DNA of 64,000 bases from DAOTEJ01 sp035454085 (GTDB lineage Bacteria; Pseudomonadota; Gammaproteobacteria; Burkholderiales; Burkholderiaceae_F), in NCBI GenBank assembly GCA_035454085.1, contig DAOTEJ010000003.1, positions 28,354 to 92,353 of the forward strand, read 5' to 3'. Made by a program: the position numbers and the translations under genes. A model generated the notes under the pieces. It saw only the letters and a program-made list of their open reading frames with translations, was not told the DNA's origin and ran no database searches. Below, piece by piece: positions 1 to 11,989 of the stretch (its first letter is position 1; each line of letters opens with the position of its first letter).

Positions 1-764
1 TGTTCGACCGCAGCGGGCGGCGCGCGCGCCTGACCCCGGCGGGCGAGGAACTGCTGCGCGAAGGGCGGCAACTGCTTGCCGCCACCGACGAGCTGGCCCG
101 CCGCGTCAAGCACGTGGCGAGCGGCTGGGAGCACGAGTTGCGCCTGGCGGTCGACACCTTGCTGCCGTTTGAATTGCTGGTGCCCCTGATCGCCGAGTTC
201 AGCGCGCTCGCTCCCACCCGGCTGCGGTTCAGCGAGCAGGTGCTGGGCGGCACCTGGGACGCGCTGCTCGACGGCCGCGCCGATCTGGCAGTCGGCGCGT
301 CGTACGAGCGGCCCGAGGCGAGCCGCCACGGCGCCAGCCTGCGCACCGAGGATCTGGGCTCCGTGCAGTTCGTGTTTGCCGTCGCCCCGGGCCACCCGCT
401 GGCCGACGCCGCGGAACCGATCCCCGAGACCGAGCTGCGGCGCCATCGCCAGGTGGTGGTGGGCGACACTTCCCTGCGGCTGCGGCCGCGCGCCAGCGGC
501 CTGCTCGGCGCCGAGACGCTCACCGTGCCCAACATGGCGGCCAAGATCGCCGCGCAGGCGGCCGGACTGGGCGCGGGCTTCCTGCCGCGTTTCCGGATCG
601 GCGCCGAGCTCGCGCGCGGCAGCCTGGTGATCAAGGCGACGGAAGCGGGCAAGCGCGAGGGGCCGATTGCGCTGGCCTGGCGTGCCGGCCATCGCGGCCG
701 GGCGCTGGCGTGGTGGCGCGAGCGCCTCAGTGCCGCGTCGTGGCGCGCACAGCTGGCGGCGTAG
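1..764 (+). CDS. LysR-family transcriptional regulator, 5'-truncated
   Basis: The reading frame is open from base 3, so the start lies outside the window. The visible part opens with the end of the winged helix-turn-helix (FDRSGRRARLTPAGEELL is the typical recognition-wing sequence of LysR proteins). It continues through the linker helix into a two-lobed LysR substrate-binding domain of about 210 residues. The ligand is unknown. The segment around LTVPNMAAKIAAQAAGLGAGF resembles the effector domain of YhaJ-like regulators, but that is only an impression. The last 38 bp overlap the 3' end of the convergent diguanylate cyclase gene. Confidence 0.9.
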   Translation, partial: FDRSGRRARLTPAGEELLREGRQLLAATDELARRVKHVASGWEHELRLAVDTLLPFELLVPLIAEFSALAPTRLRFSEQVLGGTWDALLDGRADLAVGASYERPEASRHGASLRTEDLGSVQFVFAVAPGHPLADAAEPIPETELRRHRQVVVGDTSLRLRPRASGLLGAETLTVPNMAAKIAAQAAGLGAGFLPRFRIGAELARGSLVIKATEAGKREGPIALAWRAGHRGRALAWWRERLSAASWRAQLAA

Positions 765-3711
765 CCGGGCTCACGTCGGCGCCTTGGGCGAAGGCGTAGC
801 GGTTCTTGCCCTTGAGCTTGGCCTCGTACATGGCGAGGTCGGCAAGCTGGAACAGGCGGTCGAATTCGCGACCCTGCTCGGGCGCCAGGGCAACACCCAC
901 GCTGGCGGTGACCTGGGCGGCCTCGCGCCCCTCGATGAGGATGGGCTGGGCTACGGCGTGCAGCACGCGCTCGACGATCGTGCGCACGCCGTCGAGCGTG
1001 TCGACGTGGCGCAGCAGCACCGCGAACTCGTCGCCGCCACGGCGCGCCACCGTATCGTCGCCGCGCACCACCGTGCTCAGCCGACGCGCCACCTCGCGCA
1101 GCACGCGGTCGCCGACCTCATGGCCCTCGGTGTCGTTGACCTGCTTGAACCCGTCGAGGTCGATCGCCAGCAGCGCGCAGTTGCTGCCCAGCATGTCGAT
1201 GGCCGCCAGCGCCGAGCGCACCCGCTCGGCGAAGTGGCGGCGGTTGGGCAGGCCGGTGAGCTCGTCGTGCAGCGCCGCGTGGCGCGCGCTCTGCTCGCGG
1301 CGGCGGATCACGTCGATGTCCGCCAGCACGAGCACGTACTCCTCGTCGCCGATCGCCCGCGCGGTGATCTGGCACCACGCGGTCTCGCCCTCGGTGCCGG
1401 CCATCACGTCGCCGCGGCGCAACTCCACTTCGCGCACGATCGCCTGATCGAGGTCGCGCGACTGCTCGGCGGCATGGCGCACGTCGCTCCAGGCCTCGAG
1501 GCTGCCGAAGCACTCCTCGATCGGCCGGTGGGTGAGCTGCTCGTTGCTCACGCCCAGCAGGCGCAGGAAGGCCTCATTGCAGCGCTCCACGCGGCCGCGC
1601 TTGACCACCGCAATCGCCTGGCCAGCGGAGTCGAGCACGGTGCGCTCGACGCGCAAGGCCTCGGCCAGCTCGCTCTCGCGCAGCTTGACCGCGGTGAGGT
1701 CGGCGTTCATGCCGATCGCCCCCGCGAACTGTCCGTCCGGACCGCGCAACGGGACCGCGCTCATCGACACCATCACGCGCTGCCCGCGACGGTTCTCGTG
1801 CACCACTTCGAGGTTGCGCACCCGAGTGCCTGCACGCAGATCGGCTAGCGCCTTGTCCAGCACCGGCTGGGCCAGGTGCACGGGCGCCAGCGCAGACAGA
1901 GGCAGGCCGTGCAGCTCGCGCGCATCGCGGCCGTACATCTCGCGCGCGGCGCGGCGGCTGGCGAAGGTCAGGTGCAGGCGCTCGTCGCAGGCCCACACCA
2001 GGCTGGTCGAGGCCTCGACCAGGGCCTTGTACTGCGCCTTGCTGCGCTTGAGCCGGTCGACCGCCATGACCTCGGTGGGCGAGGCGATGGTGTCGAGCAC
2101 CAGCACGGCCTGGCTGCCCGCTCCCACGTAGGGGATGAAGTGACTGCGCAACAGCAGGCGCCCGCCGTTGCGACCCGTGCGCGCGTGCAGCACGTCGAAG
2201 GCCGCGTGACCCGCCGCCGCCTTGGCCAGCGCCGTGCCCACCTGCTTGCCCGAGTCGTCGACGAACTCGAAGGCCTCGCGCCAGGCAGGCTGGGCATGGG
2301 GATCGGCGCGCAGTCCCCAGCGCTGCGGATCGGCCCCCTGGGCGAGGATCAGGCGGCCGCTGTCGTCGACCAGCCAGACCAGCACCGGCAGGCGCGAGAG
2401 CAGCCGCGCGGCACCCGCCATCTCGGGAAGGGCGCCGACCGGGGGCGGTGCGATCCAGCCCAGCACCGGGCGGCCTGGCGAGGCCGCCTGGCAGATCGCG
2501 GTGACGCGCCGCGTCTGGCGCTCGCCCTGCACGTCGGTGAGTTCGAGGGTCTCGTCGAACATCAGGCCGGCGTCGCGCGCCGCGTCCCAGCGTGCCTGCA
2601 CGCCGGGGCGCACGGCCTCGGTCAGCAAAGGCGCGAGCGGGAAGCCTTCGGGCACCAGCAGCTCGGAGGCCGCGAACTCCTGGGGCAGCTGCACCTCGCC
2701 CTGGGCGTCGCAGTACCAGGGCAGTCCGGCGGCGCCGGCACACCACTGGGCGAACTCACGCGCCTTCTCGATCGGATCGGTGGACTGCGGCGGCAGCAGC
2801 GCCAGTGCCATGGGCGCGTCACCCGCTCCGGCCTGCACCGGGCGCAGTTCCACGCGCCAGCCGGGCTCGTCGGTCGCCTTGTGCAGTTGCAGCCGCCCTT
2901 CGCCCGGGCGATGCGCCGCTGCGGCCTCGAGCAACTCGGGCGGCTCGATCTTGGCCCAGGCCGCCAGGCCCGTGCCGCGCACGCGCTCGAGCGGCTGGCG
3001 CAGACATTGCGCGGCGAGCGCGTTGAGTTCGAGGATGCGGCCGTCGCGCACCATCAGCACGGGCACCGGCATCAGGGCCAGCGCCCGGCGAAATCCGGCG
3101 CGGCGTTCGGCCTGGGCGTGGACCGCGGCCCGCGGAGCCGGACGGGGATGGCCCACCCAGGCGGCGACCAGCCATCCCAGGCCGATCACGAGCAGTGCAC
3201 CGGCAGGCCACGAGAGCGCCAATCCCAGCAGCAGCACCGCCGCCCAGCCCGCGAGGTAGAGCCGCCAGAGGGTGCGGCGCAGGGGACTGTCGAGCGCGGC
3301 CAGCAGCATGCTGGTTGCGGCCAGCGTGGCCAGACCCAGGGCCGACGCGCCCGGCGGCCACTGCCAGAGCAGCACGCCCCACAGCGTGGGCTCGGCCAGC
3401 AGCAGCAGGTCGGCGCGGTCGAGCAGGCTGGCATCCCGGCCAGAGCGCGACGCCAGCTCGGCCTCGAGGGTCAGCACGAGGCGCAGACCGATCGCCAGGA
3501 CCCAGGCCACGGCCCAGCCCCAGACCCAGGCCTGCCCCCCCGAGATCTGCGCGAGCACGGCGGCAGCCGGCCCGAGCAGCAAGCTCAGGGGCAGCAGTCG
3601 GCGGCGCAGGCTCAGGTCGTGGAGATCGCGCGCCTCAGGCCTGGCGCGATCGCGGGCGGCGGAGAGGCGGTCGAGTGAGTCCTCCGGCGATGCGGTGATC
3701 CGCTTTTTCAT
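727..3711 (-). CDS. membrane diguanylate cyclase with PAS domains and GGDEF domain
   Basis: Predicted to make cyclic di-GMP from two GTP. The N-terminal 170 residues hold about six hydrophobic helices, so the protein is anchored in the inner membrane. A long central part contains at least two recognisable PAS folds (around the motifs LVWACDERLHLTF and AIAVVKRGRVERCNEAF) and probably more divergent ones. The C-terminus is a full GGDEF domain with DELTGLPNRR and an intact GGDEF motif near residue 892. An RxxD inhibitory site (RGDD) lies exactly five residues before it, so product inhibition is expected. No EAL domain is present. The start is uncertain: ATG at 3711 is chosen, and an in-frame GTG at 3735 sits directly after AAGGG. 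Neither has a well-spaced ribosome-binding site. Confidence 0.9.
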   Translation of the reverse strand: MKKRITASPEDSLDRLSAARDRARPEARDLHDLSLRRRLLPLSLLLGPAAAVLAQISGGQAWVWGWAVAWVLAIGLRLVLTLEAELASRSGRDASLLDRADLLLLAEPTLWGVLLWQWPPGASALGLATLAATSMLLAALDSPLRRTLWRLYLAGWAAVLLLGLALSWPAGALLVIGLGWLVAAWVGHPRPAPRAAVHAQAERRAGFRRALALMPVPVLMVRDGRILELNALAAQCLRQPLERVRGTGLAAWAKIEPPELLEAAAAHRPGEGRLQLHKATDEPGWRVELRPVQAGAGDAPMALALLPPQSTDPIEKAREFAQWCAGAAGLPWYCDAQGEVQLPQEFAASELLVPEGFPLAPLLTEAVRPGVQARWDAARDAGLMFDETLELTDVQGERQTRRVTAICQAASPGRPVLGWIAPPPVGALPEMAGAARLLSRLPVLVWLVDDSGRLILAQGADPQRWGLRADPHAQPAWREAFEFVDDSGKQVGTALAKAAAGHAAFDVLHARTGRNGGRLLLRSHFIPYVGAGSQAVLVLDTIASPTEVMAVDRLKRSKAQYKALVEASTSLVWACDERLHLTFASRRAAREMYGRDARELHGLPLSALAPVHLAQPVLDKALADLRAGTRVRNLEVVHENRRGQRVMVSMSAVPLRGPDGQFAGAIGMNADLTAVKLRESELAEALRVERTVLDSAGQAIAVVKRGRVERCNEAFLRLLGVSNEQLTHRPIEECFGSLEAWSDVRHAAEQSRDLDQAIVREVELRRGDVMAGTEGETAWCQITARAIGDEEYVLVLADIDVIRRREQSARHAALHDELTGLPNRRHFAERVRSALAAIDMLGSNCALLAIDLDGFKQVNDTEGHEVGDRVLREVARRLSTVVRGDDTVARRGGDEFAVLLRHVDTLDGVRTIVERVLHAVAQPILIEGREAAQVTASVGVALAPEQGREFDRLFQLADLAMYEAKLKGKNRYAFAQGADVSPATPPAVRATTRH

Positions 3712-3873
3712 TGTCGGGAAGGTGACGGCAGGCACCCCTTGCGCGGCCTGTTTCGCGCAAGGTGCCCGGCTTGGGCGATGCTAGCCCGGCGCCTGTAGCG
3801 TCGCCAACGCCGGCCGTGTCGCGATTTCGTATCGCGGCTCGCGGCGTTGGGTGGCGGGCACAATCCGCTCGAC

Positions 3874-4809
3874 ATGAGTTTGCCTGCCGTCTCAGCGATC
3901 CTGCCGGCCGCCGCCTACCGGGGGCGCTTCGCGCCCTCGCCCACCGGGCCCCTGCACGCCGGCTCGCTGGTCGCGGCGCTTGCCAGTTGGCTGGACGCCC
4001 GCGCCCAGGGCGGCGAGTGGCTGGTCCGCATCGAGGACCTCGATCCCCCGCGCGAGGCGCCGGGCGCGGGGCAGCGCATCCTGCGCCAACTCGCCGCCTT
4101 CGGGCTGGAAAGCGACCACCCGGTGCTGTGGCAAAGCACCCGCCACGAGGCCTACGCGGCGGCTCTCGAGCGCCTGATCGCGACCGGGCAGGCCTACCCC
4201 TGCGCGTGTACCCGGGCCGAGGTGGCCGCCGCGGCACGCGCGCTCGGACTGCCCGAGTCGGTCTACCCCGGCACCTGCGCCCAGGGCCTGCCCCCCGGCG
4301 CGCTTGCCCGTGCCTGGCGCCTGCGCCTGCCGCGGCCCAAGGTGCGATGGCACGACCGGGCCGCAGGCGAGCTGACCCAGGACCTGCACAGCGAGGTGGG
4401 CGACTTCGTGCTCAAGCGAGCCGACGGGCTGTGGGCCTACCAGCTGGCGGTCGTGGTGGACGACGCTGCCCAGGGGATCAGCGACGTGGTGCGCGGCGCT
4501 GATCTGCTGGACAACACGCCGCGGCAGCGCGTGCTGCAGGCGGCGCTGGGCGTGCCGCAGCCGCGCACCCTGCACGTGCCGCTGGTGCTCACCGCGCACG
4601 GCGAGAAGCTCTCGAAGCAGACCGGCGCTGCCGCACTCGACGAGACAGATGTCGCAGGGGAACTGGCGCGGGCACTGGCACACCTGGGCTTGCCGCGCAT
4701 CGGCGGCGACCGGCCGGCGGCGACGCTGGCGCACGCCGTGGAACTCTGGGGCGAACGCTGGGTGGCACCGGGCTCCGGCAGGCCGCCGGAGCCTGGCGCT
4801 AGCGCTTGA
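3874..4809 (+). CDS. gluQ: glutamyl-Q tRNA(Asp) synthetase
   Basis: Activates glutamate and transfers it to queuosine in the anticodon wobble position of tRNA-Asp. The 311-residue product starts with FAPSPTGPLHAGSL (class I HIGH-type motif) and has the KLSKQ version of the KMSKS loop. It is a catalytic-core-only paralogue of GltX without an anticodon-binding domain, which is the hallmark of GluQ. A cysteine cluster (CACT, then GTC) matches the family zinc site. ATG 3874 is chosen because the conserved domain begins about 15 residues later. An in-frame start at 3847 would add an unconserved tail. The stop overlaps the convergent helicase gene by 11 bp. Confidence 0.95.
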   Translation: MSLPAVSAILPAAAYRGRFAPSPTGPLHAGSLVAALASWLDARAQGGEWLVRIEDLDPPREAPGAGQRILRQLAAFGLESDHPVLWQSTRHEAYAAALERLIATGQAYPCACTRAEVAAAARALGLPESVYPGTCAQGLPPGALARAWRLRLPRPKVRWHDRAAGELTQDLHSEVGDFVLKRADGLWAYQLAVVVDDAAQGISDVVRGADLLDNTPRQRVLQAALGVPQPRTLHVPLVLTAHGEKLSKQTGAAALDETDVAGELARALAHLGLPRIGGDRPAATLAHAVELWGERWVAPGSGRPPEPGASA

Positions 4810-6253
4810 GCCCGCCGAGCAGCGCCGAGGTCCGCGCGGGCTTGCGCTCCGGCGTGCTGGGGGCCGGAGCCTGGGCACCGGCGGCTCCGCCGGCGCCACT
4901 GGGCTCGTAGGGCTGCGAGAAGAAGGGGTCGGCGGACCCCGATCGCGCCGGCGCGCGCTCGCTGCGCTCGGCCCGTTCACGGCGCTCCGGACGCTCGGTT
5001 CGCTCGCTGCGCTCCGGACGCTCAGTGCGCTCGGGACGCTCGCTGCGCTGTGCGCGTTCGCCGTGCTCGGGGCGGTCGCGGCGGTCGCGGCGCTCCGCCT
5101 GGTGCTCGGCGCGCTCGAAGTGCTGCTTGGTGAGCTTCTCGATGGCGGCGACGCCGCGCTCGTCCGCGCCGGTCATCATCATGATCGCCAGGCCCGAGGC
5201 GCCCGCGCGCCCGGTGCGGCCAATGCGGTGGATGTAGTCCTCGGCCTGGAACGGAACGTCGTAGTTGATCACCACCGGCAACTCGGCGATGTCGAGGCCG
5301 CGCGCCGCCACGTCGGTGGCGACCAGCACTTCGATGGTGCCGTCCTTGAAGCCCTCGAGCGCCTTCATGCGCTCGTCCTGCGTCTTGTCGCCGTGGATCG
5401 CGTCGGCGTTGACGCCGGCCTTCTGCAGCTGACGCGCGAGCCGCCGACACTCGATCTTGGCGTTGACGAAGACGAGCACCTGGGTGAGCCGCCCGCCGTC
5501 GGGGCCGCGCGTCTTGAGCAGTTGCAGCAGCGCGTCGGTCTTCTCGGACTCGTGCACGCGCAGCACTTCCTGGGTCACCGTATCGGCCGTGGCGTTGCGG
5601 CGCGCCACCTCGACCAGCACGGGAGCGTTGAGGAAGTTGGCGGCGAGCCGCTTGATTTCCTCGGAGAAGGTCGCCGAGAACATCAGGCTCTGGCGCTGCT
5701 TGGGCAGGAAATTGAGGATGCGCGAGATGTCGGGCAGGAAGCCCATGTCCAGCATGCGGTCAGCCTCGTCGAGCACCACGATCTCGACCTGCGAGAGGCT
5801 GGTGTTCTTCTGCTCGATGTGGTCGAGCAGGCGGCCTGGCGTGGCGATCAGGATCTCGACGCCGGCGCGCAGCGCCTCGGTCTGGGGGCGCATGTCGACG
5901 CCGCCGTAGACCATGGCCACGCGCAGCGGGCACTTGGACGCGTACTTCCTGAGATTGTCGGCCACCTGGTCGGCAAGTTCACGCGTGGGCGTGAGTACCA
6001 GGCCGCGCACCGGATGGCGCGCCGGCGACACGCTGGTGCTGGCATGGCGCATCAGGCGCTGCAGCATGGGCAGGCCGAAGCCCGCCGTCTTGCCGGTGCC
6101 GGTCTGCGCCGCGCCCATCACGTCGCCGCCCTTGAGGACGATGGGGATGGCCTTGGACTGGATCGGAGTGGGCGTGGTGTAGCCCATCTCGGTGATCGCG
6201 GCGAGGATCTGCGGATCGAGGCCGAAGTGATTGAAGTCGTGGTACTCGGACAT
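4799..6253 (-). CDS. rhlE: DEAD-box ATP-dependent RNA helicase, RhlE type
   Basis: RNA helicase probably involved in ribosome assembly or RNA turnover. All motifs are present: Q-motif region (TPTPIQSKAIP), Walker A AQTGTGKT, DEAD in VLDEADRMLDMGF, SAT in FSATF, and motif VI HRIGRTGRAG. The start MSEYHDFNHFGL is typical of beta-proteobacterial RhlE. After the helicase core comes a strongly basic/acidic tail built from short Arg-Ser/Thr-Glu-Arg-Pro-Glu repeats, then a Pro/Ala/Gly-rich end. Such tails usually bind RNA without sequence specificity. The gene is convergent with gluQ and overlaps it by 11 bp. Confidence 0.95.
   Translation of the reverse strand: MSEYHDFNHFGLDPQILAAITEMGYTTPTPIQSKAIPIVLKGGDVMGAAQTGTGKTAGFGLPMLQRLMRHASTSVSPARHPVRGLVLTPTRELADQVADNLRKYASKCPLRVAMVYGGVDMRPQTEALRAGVEILIATPGRLLDHIEQKNTSLSQVEIVVLDEADRMLDMGFLPDISRILNFLPKQRQSLMFSATFSEEIKRLAANFLNAPVLVEVARRNATADTVTQEVLRVHESEKTDALLQLLKTRGPDGGRLTQVLVFVNAKIECRRLARQLQKAGVNADAIHGDKTQDERMKALEGFKDGTIEVLVATDVAARGLDIAELPVVINYDVPFQAEDYIHRIGRTGRAGASGLAIMMMTGADERGVAAIEKLTKQHFERAEHQAERRDRRDRPEHGERAQRSERPERTERPERSERTERPERRERAERSERAPARSGSADPFFSQPYEPSGAGGAAGAQAPAPSTPERKPARTSALLGGLKR
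4945..5095 (-). repeat. degenerate tandem repeat encoding the RhlE Arg/Glu tail
   Basis: Inside the helicase gene, the plus strand shows repeated variants of GCGCTCCGGACGCTC about 18 bp apart. They encode repeats of the type RSERPE / RTERPE. The repetition is in frame and protein-coding, so it may vary in copy number between strains by slippage. Confidence 0.7.
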
Positions 6254-6354
6254 GCGAACTGCTCAATACGCCGTCGCGGCAAGCCGCGCAGCGCGAAGGC
6301 GCGCGGAACGTCCGCGCGAACGGCCGGCCGCGGTTGCGGCGGCAGGGGTGCAAC

Positions 6355-6427
<73 letters not shown>

Positions 6428-6430
<3 letters not shown>

Positions 6431-6452
6431 GCCCGAAAGTCGAGCGGGCGGG
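6428..6452 (-). other. GC-rich hairpin between rpoD and the tRNA
   Basis: CCCGCCCG (6428-6435) and CGGGCGGG (6445-6452) can form an 8-bp stem with a 9-nt loop. It has no U-run on the minus strand, so it is a poor intrinsic terminator. The stem includes the first three bases of the mature tRNA, so it may instead mark an RNase processing point in an rpoD-tRNA read-through transcript. Confidence 0.4.
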
Positions 6453-6474
6453 CAAGAGCCGCCTGCGTTCAAGC

Positions 6475-8808
<2,334 letters not shown>

Positions 8809-9273
8809 GCATTCACCTGGCTGTTCGCTGATCCTGGGCGGAATCGTTGTCGACCCCGTCGCATCCCGGCTGGCTGAAAGCCGGGGCTTGTTCTGGCCAC
8901 ACCCGCGCATCGGTACTCCTGCCCCACATGCGTCCCGACCCGGCCGCATCAAGCCCGGCCAAGGGATCAACCCGAGGCTGCGCTCCTGGCAAGGTGCGCA
9001 GCCCGAGTAGGGTCATGCAAGACATGGAGGCGCGTGCGCGCTCTGCGGCCCCGGTCCGGCAACGACGGCGCATGGCTGGTCGGTCTGTCGTTCCAGGGGC
9101 CGTTGTGGCCACGTCCGGAGGGCACCGATGCCTGTCGCTCGCGACTGCGGGGATACTGCCTGCGCCAACCGATCGATCGTGATCTCCTGGGCGCCCGGTC
9201 TCGGTCACTCTGCGAAGGTGTCCGGCCCGGAAAAGAGCGGTGGATTATACCAGCGCAGACGGCCAGTGACCGC
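8809..9273 (-). promoter_or_regulatory. rpoD 5' region: promoter and long putative leader
   Basis: No convincing gene is seen in these 465 bases. On the minus strand a perfect TATAAT lies at 9249-9244, with a weak CGGTCA 17 bp upstream (9272-9267) just after the dnaG stop. Transcription from it would give a leader of about 430 nt before the rpoD ATG. Near the gene, CCCGGCT (8865-8871) and AGCCGGG (8879-8885) form a 7-bp hairpin about 57 nt upstream of the start. Whether the leader has a regulatory role cannot be decided from sequence alone. Confidence 0.55.
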
Positions 9274-11046
9274 TCAGGGACTGCCCGCAGCGTCGCGGCG
9301 CGCGGCCTTGAGGCGAGCCTGTCGTTCGCTCAGCCGCTGGATCTCGCCGCGCGTGTGCTCGCTCAGGCCCTGAGTGATCAGGGACTCGAGCTCGCCGCTC
9401 ACACGGGCAAGCTCCAGCGAAAGAAAGGCCGCCCCAAGCTCGCGCCGGGCGGTCTCGACGCTGGTGGCCAGACTCATTTCGCGAGCAGCGTGCTGGCGGT
9501 AGTCGGCGGCCCAGGGGCTGCGGCCGAGTGCCTCCATGAGGGCGATAGGCGACACCGCGATGCCCCCCTCCTCCGCCGTGGCCGTGCGCCAGACCTCGAC
9601 GATCTGATGGTCGGCATCGTCGCCTTCCCGGCCCACGATCTCGTCGATGATGGCGTCGCTGAACTCGCGGGCCAGCGCCGGGTGGGCCAGCAGGTGCTGC
9701 ACGATGCGCCGCTTGAGATCCTCGACCTCGGCGTGACGAGTGGGGCGCGCGCTGGGCGCGCGCGCGGGCCGCGGCCGGCGCAGTCCGAACAGTGCCTCCA
9801 CGTCTTCCAGGGCGGTGCGCGCCGCGCCGGCGAGTTCCTGGGTCAGTTGCAGGCGCAAGGCATTCGCCGGCATGGTCTGCAACAGGGGCCGGGCATCGGC
9901 GAGCAGGCTTGCGCGGTCCTCGGGCGCGTCGAGCGTGCGCCCCTGCGCAAGAGTCCGCAGGAAAAAGCGCGACAGAGGCAGGGCCTGCGCCAGCTCCTCG
10001 CGGAATGCATCGGGCCCGCCCCGCTTGATCAGGCTGTCCGGATCCTCGCCCTCGGGCAGGAGCAGAAAGCTCGCGCGCTGCCGTTCGCCGATCACTGGCA
10101 GGGTCGCCTCGAGGGCCCTGCGAGCGGCCTTGCGGCCCGCGGCATCGCCGTCGAAGGCGAACACCACGTGGTCGGTCAGGCGCAGCAGGGTGGCGACGTG
10201 GTGTGTGGTGAGCGCGGTACCCAGCGCGGCCACCGACTCCTCGAAGCCCGCCTGGGCAAGCTGGATCACATCCATGTAGCCCTCGACCACCAGAGCCCGT
10301 CCGGCGGTGCGGATCGCTTCCCGCCCTTCGTGGAGCCCATAGAGCTCCTGGCCCTTGTGGAACACCGGCGTCTCGGGCGAGTTGAGGTACTTGGGTTCGC
10401 CCGATCCCATGACGCGCGCGCCAAAGCCGATCACCGCGCCGCGCGCGTTGCGGATCGGGAACATGAGGCGGCCGCGGAACCGGTCGTAGCGCTTGCCCTC
10501 CTCGCCCTCGATCACCAGTCCGGCCTCGACCAGCCGGGGATCCTCGTAGCGCGCGAAGGCATCGCGCAGCCCCTGCCAGGTGTCGGTCGAGTAGCCCAGC
10601 GCGAAGCGCGCCGCCGTCGCTCCGGTGACGCCGCGCCCCTTGAGGTAGTCGATCGCCGCCGGGGCCTCCTTGAGGCAGGCGCGATAGTGCTCCGCCGCGC
10701 GACCCAGGAGGTCGGTGAGGCCCGCCACGCGCGCCGTCGCCGCCGCGCGGCCGGGCTCCTCGGGCACCGTGAGGCCGGCCTGCTGGGCCAGTTCGCGGAT
10801 CGCGTCCACGTAGCCCAGCCCGCGGTACTCCATGAGGAAGCCGATCGCGCTGCCATGCGCTCCGCAGCCGAAGCAGTGATAGAACTGCTTCGAGGGGCTG
10901 ACGGTGAACGAGGGGCTCTTCTCGCTGTGGAACGGGCACAGGCCGAGCAGGTTCTGCCCGGCCTTTTTCAGCTGCACGTAGCGGCCGACCACGTCGACCA
11001 CATCGACGCGCGCGAGCAAATCCTGAATGAAGCTTTGGGGAATCAT
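9274..11046 (-). CDS. dnaG: DNA primase
   Basis: Synthesises RNA primers at the replication fork. The 590-residue protein has the N-terminal zinc-binding domain with ligands C37, H40, C58 and C61. The RNA polymerase core and TOPRIM domain follow (VVEGYMDVIQLAQ and FAFDGDAAG carry the metal-binding acidic residues). A helical C-terminal part is expected to contact DnaB. Its start MIPQSFIQDLLARVDVVDVV is conserved in the family. It lies 63 bp downstream of yqeY in the macromolecular synthesis block, so it is probably cotranscribed with rpsU. Confidence 0.97.
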   Translation of the reverse strand: MIPQSFIQDLLARVDVVDVVGRYVQLKKAGQNLLGLCPFHSEKSPSFTVSPSKQFYHCFGCGAHGSAIGFLMEYRGLGYVDAIRELAQQAGLTVPEEPGRAAATARVAGLTDLLGRAAEHYRACLKEAPAAIDYLKGRGVTGATAARFALGYSTDTWQGLRDAFARYEDPRLVEAGLVIEGEEGKRYDRFRGRLMFPIRNARGAVIGFGARVMGSGEPKYLNSPETPVFHKGQELYGLHEGREAIRTAGRALVVEGYMDVIQLAQAGFEESVAALGTALTTHHVATLLRLTDHVVFAFDGDAAGRKAARRALEATLPVIGERQRASFLLLPEGEDPDSLIKRGGPDAFREELAQALPLSRFFLRTLAQGRTLDAPEDRASLLADARPLLQTMPANALRLQLTQELAGAARTALEDVEALFGLRRPRPARAPSARPTRHAEVEDLKRRIVQHLLAHPALAREFSDAIIDEIVGREGDDADHQIVEVWRTATAEEGGIAVSPIALMEALGRSPWAADYRQHAAREMSLATSVETARRELGAAFLSLELARVSGELESLITQGLSEHTRGEIQRLSERQARLKAARRDAAGSP

Positions 11047-11109
11047 GGGCGCCCAAGTGTAAGCGGGGCACCGTGCCCGCTCGACCGGCCGCCGGCCGGG
11101 TGCGGCCGC

Positions 11110-11556
11110 TCAGGCGCTGAGCAGCGCCTTGACCTGGGCCGATACCTGGGCGATGTCGGCGCGGCCCGCCAACTGGGGCTTGAGCAGGCCCATGACCTTG
11201 CCCATCGCCTGCGGACCCGTGACGCCGGCCTGGGCGATGGCCGCGTCGATCAGCGCAGCGATCTCGCCTTCGCCCAGCGCTTGCGGCAGGTAGACCGAGA
11301 TCACCTCGATCTCGGCGCGCTCCTTGGAGGCCAGGTCTTCGCGGGCGGCCGCGGTGTACTGCTCGGCCGCGTCGCGGCGCTGCTTGATGAGCTTGCCGAC
11401 GATGGCGACGACCTCGGCATCACCGGCCTCGGTTCGCTGGTCCACCTCGAACTGCTTGATCGCCGCGAGCAGCAGGCGCACGGCGGACAGGCGCGCCGCA
11501 TCCCGGGCGCGCATGGCGTCCTTCATGTCGGCGGTGATCCGCTCCTTGAGGCTCAT
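11110..11556 (-). CDS. yqeY: YqeY / GatB-like domain protein
   Basis: A 148-residue all-helical protein of the YqeY family, which shares its fold with the tRNA-binding tail domain of the amidotransferase subunit GatB. The start MSLKERITADMKDAMRARD and the middle segment EIEVISVYLPQAL are typical. Its biochemical role is not established. The constant position between rpsU and dnaG in many proteobacteria suggests a translation-linked function. It sits 79 bp after rpsU on the same strand. Confidence 0.93.
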   Translation of the reverse strand: MSLKERITADMKDAMRARDAARLSAVRLLLAAIKQFEVDQRTEAGDAEVVAIVGKLIKQRRDAAEQYTAAAREDLASKERAEIEVISVYLPQALGEGEIAALIDAAIAQAGVTGPQAMGKVMGLLKPQLAGRADIAQVSAQVKALLSA

Positions 11557-11635
11557 CGGGAGTTCTGCGGCAGGGTGCGCGGCGAGCCGGGCTCAGCGGC
11601 GCGCCCCTGAACGCGGGGCAGGCGTGAGGCGACGA

Positions 11636-11848
11636 TCAGTACATCTTCTTGGGCAGCATCTGGCTGCGCAGGCGCTTGTAGTGACGCTTGACCGCGGCGG
11701 CCTTCTTGCGCTTGCGCTCGGAAGTGGGCTTCTCGTAGAACTCGCGGGCGCGCAGTTCGGTGAGCAGACCGCTCTTCTCGATCGTGCGCTTGAAGCGCCG
11801 CAGCGCAACTTCGAAAGGCTCGTTTTCCTTGACGCGAATAGTGGGCAT
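11636..11848 (-). CDS. rpsU: 30S ribosomal protein S21
   Basis: A 70-residue basic protein (MPTIRVKENEPFEVALRRF, ending SQMLPKKMY), full length for bacterial S21. It acts in translation initiation near the anti-Shine-Dalgarno end of 16S rRNA. It is the first gene of the rpsU-yqeY-dnaG-rpoD block and is preceded by a recognisable promoter. Confidence 0.98.
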   Translation of the reverse strand: MPTIRVKENEPFEVALRRFKRTIEKSGLLTELRAREFYEKPTSERKRKKAAAVKRHYKRLRSQMLPKKMY

Positions 11849-11889
11849 CGGGCACCTGAAAGCGTGGGCAGACCAGCTGAAAGGCGCGG

Positions 11890-11919
11890 ATTGTAGCCGG
11901 TTTCGCTTTTCCCAGACAA
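11890..11919 (-). promoter_or_regulatory. predicted sigma-70 promoter of the rpsU operon
   Basis: On the minus strand, TTGTCT (11919-11914) is followed after 18 bp by TACAAT (11895-11890). That is four and five matches to the -35 and -10 consensus. The start site would be near 11883, giving a leader of about 35 nt before rpsU. Confidence 0.55.
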
Positions 11920-11989
11920 CTCAGAGTCTTATGCGGGGTTCCCAGGCCGTGCGTCCGGCCGCGGGATATCCCTGCCGTACACTGCCCCG

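Noticed and set aside
1876..3678. A 600-codon plus-strand frame opposite the diguanylate cyclase
   Set aside because: Gln/Arg/His/Gly-rich shadow of a well-supported GGDEF protein.
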